The notes beneath the pieces were generated by a model. It had not been told where the DNA came from. It saw only the letters and a program-made list of their open reading frames with translations, and ran no database searches. Positions 7,365-15,471 of a stretch of DNA of 34,800 bases are shown piece after piece; position 1 is the stretch's first letter; each line of letters opens with the position of its first letter. Source of the stretch: an uncultured Paracoccaceae bacterium (GTDB taxonomy: Bacteria; Pseudomonadota; Alphaproteobacteria; Rhodobacterales; Rhodobacteraceae); the NCBI GenBank assembly GCA_937924905.1, contig CALDUK010000034.1, forward strand, positions 1 to 34,800. The letters are read 5' to 3'. Made by a program: the position numbers and the translations under genes.

Positions 7365-8582
7365 TTACAAACCGAGCGACCAAGGCGTTGCATTCGGACG
7401 TGATTTTTTCCGCCTGCTTGTTGCCATGTCAGCACCGAGCGGGCGTTTTGGCACAGCACCCTCTGCCGAACGTGCCAAAGGCGATGGTTTTGACACAACC
7501 CGGCTGGTCTTTTTCACCTTTGATGCGGGAACGCTTCTAAGCCGCGTCGCGACGGTCGACATCGGGCGGTGGCTGCCCATGCGTTCGGCAAGCTGTTGGC
7601 TGGTCAAACGCAAAGACCGCAACGCTTTCGATGGCATTTGAACGTATTCCTCAGGGGCCGTCTGATCTGTGGGCGCCGTGGCGATCTGTGGTTCGACTGT
7701 CTCGGGCACCAAGGGTTCCGAGAAAGGACGCGTCGCAACGTCCGGCGCGTCGGTTTCCAAAATTTCGTCGATTGGATCTGTAATTTGTTGTTCCAAAACA
7801 GATGCATGCCGCAATAACAGTACATCTGCGGCATCCAGTGCCGACTTTTCCAGCATGGAAATTTCAGATTTGACGACGCGTACAAAATCCATGCCACCTG
7901 CTGCGCGGAACGCGTCTTTGTTTGCCCCACCCTTGCTGGCTTTGGCGGTCAAGGCGGCTTCGGCATCCACGCGAAGGATATCGACGAAGTCGCTTGCCAA
8001 GACATCCCAATCCGCGGGCAATTCCGGCGTGTCGTGGACAAGATAGCTGTGGTCTTTCAGATTTTGCGGCAAATGCGTCCATGTTTCACGCACCGGCCCC
8101 GGCAGGTCACCGGCCAGCCAAACCATGAAGTCCGAACGATCCGTCATTCTGCCGGCTTCGGTCGACAGTTTGTGCGCGTCGGCATTCGCAAGCATAAGAA
8201 TCGAGATTTTGTTCAAAACAGGAAGGTTCGTCCCGATTTTTATTTTGGATGGGTTTTCATTCAGCATTTCAGAGAATTGAGTGATGCTGATTGATTTTCT
8301 CTCACCATCACGAAATTCAAGTTCTGCGAATGTTTCTTCACTGAAGATGAATTGAATTTGGACACCGCGAATAATGTGCGGCACAATGCGTTCCCCCAGA
8401 ACAAGGTTCATCAGGGAAACCGCCATTTGCGTGTCGGTTCCAAAGATCAAAAGACGCAACGGGTCCCGAAGGTGCCGCATGCTGCGTTCTGCAGCGCGCA
8501 ATTCGCGCCCTTTGAGAACACCTGTTTCGACAAGGCGGGCCAGATCAGTGGCGGCAGCAATCGAACGATCTTCGGCGGTCAT
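7365..8582 (-). CDS. Dynamin-like pseudo-GTPase candidate, cytoplasmic
   Basis: This is a 405-residue protein with no signal or membrane segment. Residues 43-68 (LRLLIFGTDTQMAVSLMNLV, then LGERIVP) run parallel to the dynamin-type G1 region (a strand, GxxxxGKS, then LLNALLG and a P). The GKS is replaced by MAV, so the Walker A lysine is gone. A later GDLPGPVRE (158-166) is not a good G3 motif. Residues 270-405 are Pro/Ser/Lys-rich and likely disordered, with a basic tail. The ATG at 8582 has AGGGG eight bases upstream and lies four bases after the phosphatase gene. The family call is by eye only. It may be a pseudo-enzyme scaffold for the kinase/FHA block. Otherwise it is a protein of unknown function. 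Confidence 0.5.
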   Translation of the reverse strand: MTAEDRSIAAATDLARLVETGVLKGRELRAAERSMRHLRDPLRLLIFGTDTQMAVSLMNLVLGERIVPHIIRGVQIQFIFSEETFAELEFRDGERKSISITQFSEMLNENPSKIKIGTNLPVLNKISILMLANADAHKLSTEAGRMTDRSDFMVWLAGDLPGPVRETWTHLPQNLKDHSYLVHDTPELPADWDVLASDFVDILRVDAEAALTAKASKGGANKDAFRAAGGMDFVRVVKSEISMLEKSALDAADVLLLRHASVLEQQITDPIDEILETDAPDVATRPFSEPLVPETVEPQIATAPTDQTAPEEYVQMPSKALRSLRLTSQQLAERMGSHRPMSTVATRLRSVPASKVKKTSRVVSKPSPLARSAEGAVPKRPLGADMATSRRKKSRPNATPWSLGL

Positions 8583-8586
8583 GGCG

Positions 8587-9540
8587 TTACCCCTGCGCCG
8601 CAGTCGTAAATATCGGGACCACTTCGGGCTCGGGGTCGGGCGTGCCTTCGGCGGCCGGCAGCTTGAGCGTATCGGGGCTTGCCAGACGCGTCGAATTTGA
8701 CGCGCTTTCCGCTTCGGCATCGCGCCGCACGGGTCGGATCACTGCCTTTTCGTGCCTGACCTTTACAACCACGAACGAGATATTGTCCTGTTCCGGGTCA
8801 TCCAGTCCTTTGACAGCCTGCAACAAAGCGTTCGCGATGTCAGCACTAGGCTTGCGACGGTTCCGCGAGATGACTTTGGTGATTGTTTTGTCGTCGAGAA
8901 ACTGAAGCCCGTCGCTGGACACAACCACGATATCGCCCGCCTTCAGATCAAGCGCGGTGCCGCGGTTGTCGATCCGGTTGATCTTGCCGCCAGCGATAGC
9001 CGACGTCAGGCAGTTGCGTTCGGGATGCGCTGCTGCATCTTCGGCTTTGATCGCACCGGCCTGCACAAGCGCATCAATTTGCGGGGCCATCGAATGATCT
9101 TCGTTCACCTGCGACAGCTTGCCCGCCCGGTAATGGTAAAGCGGGCTGTCGCCAACAGACGTCCAGAACATACGGCTGCCCGCCATGACGGCTGCCACAA
9201 GGGTCGATCCCATGCCGCGCGCAGACGGTGTTTCGTCAATTGCGTCGCGCATACAGGCGTTCGCGGTATTCACCGCATCGCCCATGATCGCAGACATTTT
9301 TTCATCGTGATCGAAGAACATGTCGCTGTGGAACTTAAGTTCACTGAACATTTCCGTCACGACGATCTTGCTTGCTATGTCGCCGGCGCAATGTCCGCCC
9401 ATGCCATCGGCCAGGACAACAATGCCGCAGTCATCGCCGACGGCAAAATCGGACACAAGCGAGTCTTCCTGATATTCCCGTCCGCCACGATCCAGCGCCG
9501 ACGCAACATCAAAGCGTGGTTCAGGCAATCTCCATATCAT
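8587..9540 (-). CDS. PP2C-family Ser/Thr protein phosphatase
   Basis: This 317-residue protein removes phosphate from Ser/Thr residues using two metal ions. The PP2C motifs are in order: REYQED (21-26), VLADGMGGH (42-50), GMGSTLVA (109-116), SVGDSPLY (128-135), SSDGL (208-212) and QDNISFVVV (251-259), with the metal-binding Asp residues present. The last 55 residues are an acidic/Pro-rich tail with no evident domain. The start at 9540 has an AGGGGA ribosome site and lies inside the end of the FHA gene (20-base overlap), which suggests coupled translation. The natural partner is the kinase two genes upstream, as in other bacterial kinase/phosphatase/FHA sets. Confidence 0.9.
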   Translation of the reverse strand: MIWRLPEPRFDVASALDRGGREYQEDSLVSDFAVGDDCGIVVLADGMGGHCAGDIASKIVVTEMFSELKFHSDMFFDHDEKMSAIMGDAVNTANACMRDAIDETPSARGMGSTLVAAVMAGSRMFWTSVGDSPLYHYRAGKLSQVNEDHSMAPQIDALVQAGAIKAEDAAAHPERNCLTSAIAGGKINRIDNRGTALDLKAGDIVVVSSDGLQFLDDKTITKVISRNRRKPSADIANALLQAVKGLDDPEQDNISFVVVKVRHEKAVIRPVRRDAEAESASNSTRLASPDTLKLPAAEGTPDPEPEVVPIFTTAAQG

Positions 9541-10144
9541 CTTCGTTGTCCCCTTCCTCGCCTTCGGCTTGGTTCCAGTTAAACGCATCCGAACACAGCG
9601 CAGCGAAGCGCATGGTTGTCTGACCAATTTCGATTTCGTCGCCATCTGTCAGGTCGGATGTGCTGACCACAGGCTTGCCGTTCAGGCGCACAATGTTCGA
9701 TTTGCCGCCATGGCCCAGCAGGAAGCTGTGTTCGACCGGATCATAGACAATAGCGGCGTGGTTGCTGCGCGAAATGGCTGTGTCGCCGAAATCAAGCTGA
9801 ACGGCCTGATCTTCGCCGCGACCGATCTGGCTCATGCCCGATTGAAGCGCAAAGCTTTCGCCCCGGCCCGGACCTTTTATGACCATGACAATCGCGACAG
9901 GGAATTGCACTTGTTTGGCGTCGCTGGTTTTTTTGTCTTCGCCAAACAGATCGACAACGCGTCCGTCCGCCGTGTCAAAGCCCATCAGCCGTGTTTTGTT
10001 GGCCGTGGCCGGGCGACGGCGCTTGGGGGCAACCGGGTCGGGTGTCGGAGCCGCGGGCATGGCTGGCGCAGCTTCGGGCAGCTGTTCGCTTACCAAGACC
10101 TCGGGCTTGCGGTCGCGCTTTGGTTTTCTCTTAAACAAAAACAT
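9521..10144 (-). CDS. FHA-domain phosphothreonine-binding protein
   Basis: This is a 207-residue cytoplasmic protein. The basic N-terminus (FKRKPKRDRKPE) is followed by a Pro/Ala linker and a conserved-looking KTRLMGF segment around Thr51, then an FHA domain at about 83-182. That domain shows the expected IGRGEDQ (Arg109), ISRSNHA (Ser125, His129) and LNGKPV. An acidic tail ends the protein. FHA domains bind phosphothreonine, so this protein is probably the target or adaptor of the kinase just upstream. Thr51 is a plausible phosphosite, which is inference. AAGGAG lies well placed before the ATG at 10144, and 31 bases separate it from the kinase gene. Confidence 0.88.
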   Translation of the reverse strand: MFLFKRKPKRDRKPEVLVSEQLPEAAPAMPAAPTPDPVAPKRRRPATANKTRLMGFDTADGRVVDLFGEDKKTSDAKQVQFPVAIVMVIKGPGRGESFALQSGMSQIGRGEDQAVQLDFGDTAISRSNHAAIVYDPVEHSFLLGHGGKSNIVRLNGKPVVSTSDLTDGDEIEIGQTTMRFAALCSDAFNWNQAEGEEGDNEDDMEIA

Positions 10145-10175
10145 TGTGTTACTCCTTGCGGAAACGTCTTGGATA

Positions 10176-13088
10176 TTACGGCTGAAGGGCGGCCAGGTTG
10201 AAGGTTTCGACCCACATCTCACCTTCGCGTTCCAGTGCGAAGCTGAAGCTGGTTTTGCCGTCCGCCAGTTCACGGTCCAGCAGGTCTTTCAGCGTAATGG
10301 TGTCATTGATGCGTTCACCTGTGCTGAGATACGCAACGACCTTGTCGCCAATTTTGAAGTTGGATCCGTCGGGCACATTGGCGACCGTGGTGGACACAAC
10401 GCCATTTTCGCGCCGGGTCGCAAAGCTGAAGCCGTTCAAAAGCACTGTTTCGATGGTTGACGAGACAGTCACGACACGTTCAATCGCCGCGTCGAGAAGG
10501 CGGGCATCAATGCCAATGCGCACATCAACATCCGCACCGCGAGATTCAGCGACAGCGGCATTGAAAGCGTCGATGATGTCGGTGTTGGACACAACCGGCG
10601 TGTCATTGACCGATATGATCTTCAGGCCGGGCACCAACCATGTGGGCGCGCCATTGTTGACCTGCCCAACGGTTGTCGGTTCGGCGCTGGACAAGACAAA
10701 TGGCATTGCGGCGGCCTGCCGTTCAAACACCGAAGCTGCGTCCTGAATGCTAAGGCTTGCCTCGGCCTGTGCGGGCGCTGTGCTTTCGACGACGGGTTCA
10801 CGTTCGACGGGCTGTTCGGTGATGGTCGGCACTGCGTCGGCGACAACGGCAGGTGCCGGATCGGCCACCGGCGCTGGCACGTCTGCCACCGGGGTTTCGA
10901 CCCGCGGTTTGTTCATCGGATAAAGCTCGAACGAGGTTTCGATCAACACCCCATCGCGCAGAACACGCAGCGGGAAGCTGGTTACGCCCGCGCGACGGTC
11001 GGCTTGCAATGCATCGACAAAACTTGTCCGGCCATCCATCGCCACACCTGTGTTCAGGTAATCGACGATAACGTCACCGGATTGCAGGCCGTTGGTGTCA
11101 CTCTCGGGCACTTTTGTTGCGACGGTTTGCCATTCGCCCTGACGGGACGCGACTTCGATCTGGGTGCCATCACCCAGCGCAATATACTGAACAACCGGCA
11201 TGATAAGCTGATGTTCGATCAACTCGCCTTGGGCGTTTTTCCCAGTGCCCACCATGATTTCAAGCTGGGCTTCGTCTTCGAGCAACGTCGTCTGACGCAA
11301 CATGGCCTGAATGGCGGGGATGCCCGGGATTTCCATCCCATTGACGCTGATGATGCGGGTGCCCTCTTGCAACCAGCCCCATCCTTCAAACAGCACTGTG
11401 CCGACCGTCGACATATCGTCGGTGGATGCCTCAAACGGCAGCATGACCGACCAGGTAGAGTTGATGATCACGCGTTTCATAGCGTCGGCATCAAATTCTG
11501 CGACAACTGGCGCGGTTTCAGCGTCGGCGACAACTGCTGTGTCCGCTGTGCTGTCATTGATAGCGGGCCGTGGCGCCGGTGGTTGCGAGGCGGTTTCGGG
11601 CAATGCGTCAACGAACGCGCCTTCGGGTGTGGGCACCAATTGGGCGGTCGTGCGCGGCAGTTCCGCCAACTGGCCTGGCGTTGAAACGTCTGGCAACGTA
11701 GTGTCCGGTGCCGCGGCATCGAAGCCACCTGAAATTGGACCTGCCTGGGTCAGAGCCTCGACATCATTGGCAACCGGCTGGTTGGCGGCAACTTCGGCCT
11801 CAGGCGCGTCTGGCACAGGGGCGACTGGTGTCGCGGGCGTGTCTTCGGCCGCCGGAAGGGCTGTGGTTTCTGCCACCGGTGGTTCAATTTCGGCGGCAGG
11901 TGGTTCGATGGCGGCCACAGCAGGCGCATCAATTGCCCGAGTTTCAGCGGCGGCTTCGGGCGCGCCCGTGGGCGGCGTCGATGCGATTTCGGTCGCCGTA
12001 TCCGAAGCGACTGTGGTTTCATCGGACCCAGTCACAAAGGACAGGCCAATGCCGGCCACCGCGACAAGCGCGGTGCTGCCCAGCAAAATGGGCATGAAGC
12101 TGCGCGTTTTCTCGGACGTCTTTTCCTTAGACACGACAGCTGCCGGCGCGGCATTGGATTTGCCGTTTTTCATATGCTGCACCCATTCGTCCGCAGATTG
12201 CATGCGGTCGCGCGGCAGAACAGAGATGGCTTTATCAAGGGCTGTGCAGAACGCTTTGGAATAGGCCTTTGTCTGCTTGCCCAGTGGCACATATGGATCA
12301 GGCGAGTTTTCCGCAAAAGACGTCAGGCGAGATTGGCTGTCGGGCGGCAGTTCATCGGTAATGATGTGATAAAAGCTGGCCGCCAATGAATAGAGATCAC
12401 AGGACGGTCCCTGTTCGCTGCCAGCAAGATAGAATTCCTGCGGTGAATATCCGTCTTTAACCACACGCAATGCCGACAACATGCGGCTGGCGGTGCCTTC
12501 CGAATTGGCGCGCGCAGCGCCGAAATCGATGAGGATCGGTTCACCGTTGGTGCTTACGATAATATTGTCAGGCGAAATATCGCGGTGAAGGATGCCCTGG
12601 CGATGCACATGCCCGATCGCATCCAGTACTTTTAGCAGATACCCTTCGACCAGTTCAGGTTTCAGGCTTTCTGGATTGTCGTTCAGAATGGTCAGCAGGT
12701 CACTGCCTTCGACATAGTCCAGCGCCATATAGGCGGTGTTATTTTCTTCGAAGACCTGGTGAACGCCAACGACGTTCGGGTGCCCGGCCTTGGACAGGCT
12801 CATCGCCTCTTGGCTGAACATCCGCACGATTGACTTGAGTTCGTTCTGGTGCGCGCGCGAGCGAGGCATAACAGAGTGGTTCTGACGACGGCAGAAGCCG
12901 CCCGGGAAACACTCTTTGATCACCACGGGACGGTTCAGGCTGTCTTTTGCAAGATAGGTGATACCGAAACCACCGGCGGCCAGAAACCGTTCGATCGTAT
13001 ACTGGCCCAGCATCAACTCGGTGCCGGGCTTCAGTTCATCTACAAATTCATCGTCTTCAGCATCGAAGGCTTCCATCTCAGCCGTCAT
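10176..13088 (-). CDS. Transmembrane Ser/Thr protein kinase with four periplasmic PDZ-like repeats
   Basis: This is a 970-residue receptor kinase. The cytoplasmic kinase domain (about 28-305) has the Gly loop AAGGFG (37-42), Lys58 in VIKE, Glu94, HRDISPDN (168-175) and DFGAA (188-192), so it should be active. A membrane helix follows at about 332-354. A Pro/Ala/Glu-rich linker (about 355-530) leads to four PDZ-like units at about 546-632, 640-722, 795-875 and 882-966. Units one and three (GTRIISVNG, GLKIISVND) resemble each other, as do two and four (GDVIVDYLNTG, GDKVVAYLSTG), which points to duplication of a pair. The PDZ units should lie in the periplasm. I chose the ATG at 13088, with GAGG nine bases upstream, over a GTG at 13103. 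It heads the FHA/phosphatase operon. Confidence 0.92.
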   Translation of the reverse strand: MTAEMEAFDAEDDEFVDELKPGTELMLGQYTIERFLAAGGFGITYLAKDSLNRPVVIKECFPGGFCRRQNHSVMPRSRAHQNELKSIVRMFSQEAMSLSKAGHPNVVGVHQVFEENNTAYMALDYVEGSDLLTILNDNPESLKPELVEGYLLKVLDAIGHVHRQGILHRDISPDNIIVSTNGEPILIDFGAARANSEGTASRMLSALRVVKDGYSPQEFYLAGSEQGPSCDLYSLAASFYHIITDELPPDSQSRLTSFAENSPDPYVPLGKQTKAYSKAFCTALDKAISVLPRDRMQSADEWVQHMKNGKSNAAPAAVVSKEKTSEKTRSFMPILLGSTALVAVAGIGLSFVTGSDETTVASDTATEIASTPPTGAPEAAAETRAIDAPAVAAIEPPAAEIEPPVAETTALPAAEDTPATPVAPVPDAPEAEVAANQPVANDVEALTQAGPISGGFDAAAPDTTLPDVSTPGQLAELPRTTAQLVPTPEGAFVDALPETASQPPAPRPAINDSTADTAVVADAETAPVVAEFDADAMKRVIINSTWSVMLPFEASTDDMSTVGTVLFEGWGWLQEGTRIISVNGMEIPGIPAIQAMLRQTTLLEDEAQLEIMVGTGKNAQGELIEHQLIMPVVQYIALGDGTQIEVASRQGEWQTVATKVPESDTNGLQSGDVIVDYLNTGVAMDGRTSFVDALQADRRAGVTSFPLRVLRDGVLIETSFELYPMNKPRVETPVADVPAPVADPAPAVVADAVPTITEQPVEREPVVESTAPAQAEASLSIQDAASVFERQAAAMPFVLSSAEPTTVGQVNNGAPTWLVPGLKIISVNDTPVVSNTDIIDAFNAAVAESRGADVDVRIGIDARLLDAAIERVVTVSSTIETVLLNGFSFATRRENGVVSTTVANVPDGSNFKIGDKVVAYLSTGERINDTITLKDLLDRELADGKTSFSFALEREGEMWVETFNLAALQP

Positions 13089-13347
13089 TTTGCCAATCCT
13101 CACACTCGTAACGCCCTGTTAATCAGGCTTAATGGCTTATGAATGGGCCAGATTTGTGATGCTGAGTTGTTTCCAGCGGGATAAAGACAAGGCGTCTTCA
13201 AGGCAGTTTTGCCGCAATCCCGCCGGAAATTCCCGTTTTGATTGCCAAATTCAACCCAGAGCTGATCAATCCTGTGCCCAAGGTGGTCAATTCCGAGAAC
13301 AGCGCGTCCTTGACGGCTGGAATTGTTAACCGCCTGCTCGCACGGGG

Positions 13348-13807
13348 TCAGGGTGCATTCCTGCGCCCCTTGGCAATGGCGGCCGCCGCGAAGACCGGGA
13401 TCAGGTGTTGGTGGTGCTGGAACATCAAAGCAAGGCCCGCGTTTTCAACGCGTTCAAATCGGATCCAAGGATAGAGGCGCGACAAGACGGGCAGCTGATC
13501 CAGATCAATCGTCGGGTCTTCCAAGCCGACGAACACCTGAATGGGCAAAGACCTGTCAGTGCAACCAGGGGGACACGATCAACACCCGGTCTTGCGCGTT
13601 TGCATCCAAGGCACGTTGCAGGCGAAACAGCAAAACGCCCCGTTCTGCATCGTCGGCCAGCGTCAGTGTGCGTTCTTCCCCATCGACGCCTTGCAAAAGC
13701 GCGGTGCGTGTCGCGCGGATGTCGGCCAGAATCCCGGCTGGCAGGTCCACGCCACCGATTGTCCGGTGTCGTGTTTGGTCATTTTCTAAGACGCATCCCC
13801 ATCTCAA
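13348..13807 (-). pseudogene. Frameshifted remnant, possibly the C-terminal part of an alpha/beta hydrolase
   Basis: Two minus-strand frames join into one protein-like sequence. The first (to 13556) reads AGILADIRATRTALLQGVDG and ends RVLIVSPWLH. A one-base shift then gives RSLPIQVFVGLEDPTIDLD, and the sequence ends near 13348. The second part resembles the last strand-loop-helix of alpha/beta hydrolases (VFVGLEDP, then ENAGLALMFQH), with the usual catalytic His position apparently Leu. There is no credible N-terminal half upstream, so even without the shift it would be truncated. Composition resembles the neighbours, suggesting decay of a native gene. The family call is weak; coding origin is more secure. 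Confidence 0.45.
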
Positions 13808-14009
13808 AGCGGATGCACGCTAACAAATTTTCACCGCTTTGCCACACGGAAAGACATGGGTATTTTTCGGCGCCCTCTGCCGTGTGGCGCAGCGTCATAC
13901 CCCAAATTGGGTATGCGCAATCAGAAAATCCACAGGGGTTGACGAAAGGGATTGAACTGCCCGCCGCGCCACTGGACAACAAACGCACCTGAGCCGGACA
14001 GGAGGGGTC

Positions 14010-14150
14010 ATGTCCAAAACCAAGTGCACAGATCTGTGGCGAGCGCTGGCATTCGCGCTCGTCACGGGACCGAACGCTGGCGTTGCAGAGAGACGCAATA
14101 ACTTGTCGTGGCTGGTACGGCCAAGGCAAAGCCCGGTGTCATCGTGTTGA
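14010..14150 (+). pseudogene. Short vestigial reading frame with strong ribosome site and signal-like start
   Basis: AGGAGGGG precedes an ATG that opens a 46-codon frame. Its start (MSKTKCTDLWRALAFALVTG, then an AGVAE-like end) resembles a signal peptide. The frame then loses protein-like character. A one-base shift near 14104 gives a more protein-like run (GVIVLKFHTFLTEIV). This could be the stump of a lost secreted or solute-binding protein, and the terminator at 14271 would then be its old terminator. A real small peptide cannot be excluded. Confidence 0.28.
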
Positions 14151-14270
14151 AATTCCATACTTTCCTGACCGAGATCGTTGGTGCCTGCCCCGCGCCTGCC
14201 CATTGAACTTCCTGGGCCTTCAGTAACCGCGAAAGACTACTCCCCGCGACACTTACTGGATGGCTTACTT

Positions 14271-14305
14271 GCCAGCGTCAGCATTTGTCTGACGCTGGCC
14301 TTTTT
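14271..14305 (+). terminator. Strong plus-strand terminator with no intact gene upstream
   Basis: GCCAGCGTCAG (14271-14281) and CTGACGCTGGC (14289-14299) form a perfect 11-bp stem followed by CTTTTT. The T-tract is on the plus side only; the minus-strand regulator gene at 14339 does not gain a T run from it. It therefore points to a former plus-strand gene here. Confidence 0.75.
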
Positions 14306-14338
14306 CCTGGCGTTCAGCGTCATCCACATGCCGAGCAG

Positions 14339-15361
14339 TCAGGCGGTCTTGCCGCCCGAGATTTTGAAGGACAGATCCTTGATCCGGTTGCCGTTTTCCT
14401 TTGAAGACAACAGCAGCTTTGCGGCTTCGCGGCCCATTTCGAACCGTGGTGTTTCGATACTGGACAGCGGGATTGGCGTCGCTTTGCCGATCTCAATTCC
14501 ATTGAACCCCAAAAGGCCAAGTTCGCCGGGCACATTGATCCCGGCAGAGAGCGCATGAAACAGCCCGCCCAGCGCCAGATCGTCGTTGGCGTAAAAGATG
14601 CAGTCGATTTCCGGGGCCTGCTGCAACAAGGCCGCCGTTGATTGCGACCCAACCGTGGCCGACGATCGTTCTTCGGAAATGATTGACGCAACAAGCGGGG
14701 TGCCCAGATCGCTCAGCCGTGCCTCGAACGCCAAACGACGCGCTTTGGAACGTTCGGGCTTTTCGCTCCACGCGCCGATATAGCCGATCTTACGATAGCC
14801 TTTGTCGTGCAGATAATCTGCGGCCCCAATCGCGGCATCGCTGTGGGAAATTCCGACCGCCGAGCCTATGGGCGTGCCTTCGATATCCATGATCTGGACG
14901 ACCGGGATACCGAGTTGTTCGATCATGCCGGGAATTGGGTCTTGATGATGCAACCCCGTCAGGATGATCCCCATCGGCGACCAAGACAGAAGCTCGCGGA
15001 TCACCTTCAATTCGCGTTCGGTGTCGTATTCGCTAAGCCCCAGCACCGCATGAAGCCCTTGATCGTTCAGCACAGATTCAATTCCGTCGAGAACGGAGGA
15101 AAAAACCTCGTTGCTCATCGACGGCAGAACAACCGCGACCAGATTGCTGCTTTGGTTCTTTAAGGCACCCGCCACACGGTTTGGCGTATAGCTGAGCGAA
15201 TTGGCGGCTTCCATCACGCGGTCACGCAGCTTTTTTGAAATATTGGGCGCGTTCCGCATCACGCGGGACACCGAGATTTCGGACACACCCGCCAGACTTG
15301 CAACATCCTTCAATGTCGAACGACCTGGCTTGCCGTCTTTGTGGTCAGAACGCGGTTTCAT
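14339..15361 (-). CDS. LacI-family regulator, probable controller of tctCBA
   Basis: This is a 340-residue transcription factor. The N-terminal helix-turn-helix (about 15-37, STLKDVASLAGVSEISVSRV) and hinge (YTPNRVAGALK) match the LacI/GntR type. The rest is a periplasmic-binding-protein-like effector domain (VAVVLPSMSNEVFSSVLDG, FYANDDLALGGL). It is divergent from the transporter, with three matching operator-like sites in the shared 110-base gap, so it probably represses the transporter and itself until a ligand binds. The effector is not visible; a carboxylate or sugar acid is a guess. It is clearly paralogous to the other LacI-type regulator at 25055. LacI control of a Tct system is uncommon; TctDE two-component control is the classic arrangement. 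Confidence 0.9.
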   Translation of the reverse strand: MKPRSDHKDGKPGRSTLKDVASLAGVSEISVSRVMRNAPNISKKLRDRVMEAANSLSYTPNRVAGALKNQSSNLVAVVLPSMSNEVFSSVLDGIESVLNDQGLHAVLGLSEYDTERELKVIRELLSWSPMGIILTGLHHQDPIPGMIEQLGIPVVQIMDIEGTPIGSAVGISHSDAAIGAADYLHDKGYRKIGYIGAWSEKPERSKARRLAFEARLSDLGTPLVASIISEERSSATVGSQSTAALLQQAPEIDCIFYANDDLALGGLFHALSAGINVPGELGLLGFNGIEIGKATPIPLSSIETPRFEMGREAAKLLLSSKENGNRIKDLSFKISGGKTA

Positions 15362-15390
15362 AAGGTTTTTCTAGTTCAACAAAATCACAT

Positions 15391-15446
15391 TGACAACGTT
15401 AACAATTATAATTGACAGCGATACCATTAAAATGACAACGTTACCA
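15391..15446. promoter_or_regulatory. Three tandem LacI-type operators
   Basis: Three 14-bp imperfect palindromes fit TGACARCGWTAMCA: 15391-15404 (TGACAACGTTAACA), 15413-15426 (TGACAGCGATACCA) and 15433-15446 (TGACAACGTTACCA). Start-to-start spacings are 22 and 20 bases, about two helical turns. Each has the central CG typical of LacI/GntR-type sites. They fill the gap between the divergent regulator and tctC, and TTGACA boxes are embedded at 15390 and 15412. Confidence 0.78.
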
Positions 15447-15471
15447 ATATCTGCTTCCAAGGGAGGATTAC

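Larger units (their letters stand above)
13089..14338. other. Gene-poor, decayed interval
   Basis: About 1.25 kb without an intact gene. From left to right it holds the presumed promoter region of the kinase operon (13089-13250, no clear boxes), a frameshifted minus-strand remnant (13348-13807), an unassigned stretch, a short plus-strand reading frame with a strong ribosome site (14010-14150), and an orphan plus-strand terminator (14271-14305). Confidence 0.55.

Noticed and set aside
11311..12264. Plus-strand Ala/Ser/Thr-rich frame opposite the kinase linker
   Set aside because: It is the antisense image of the Pro/Ala-rich linker of the kinase; no start signal or motif supports it.
15390..15417. 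TTGACA boxes as promoter elements for tctC or its regulator
   Set aside because: TTGACA occurs at 15390 and 15412 and TATAAT at 15407, but no pair has a spacing of 16-19 bases. The boxes are better explained as parts of the operator repeats.
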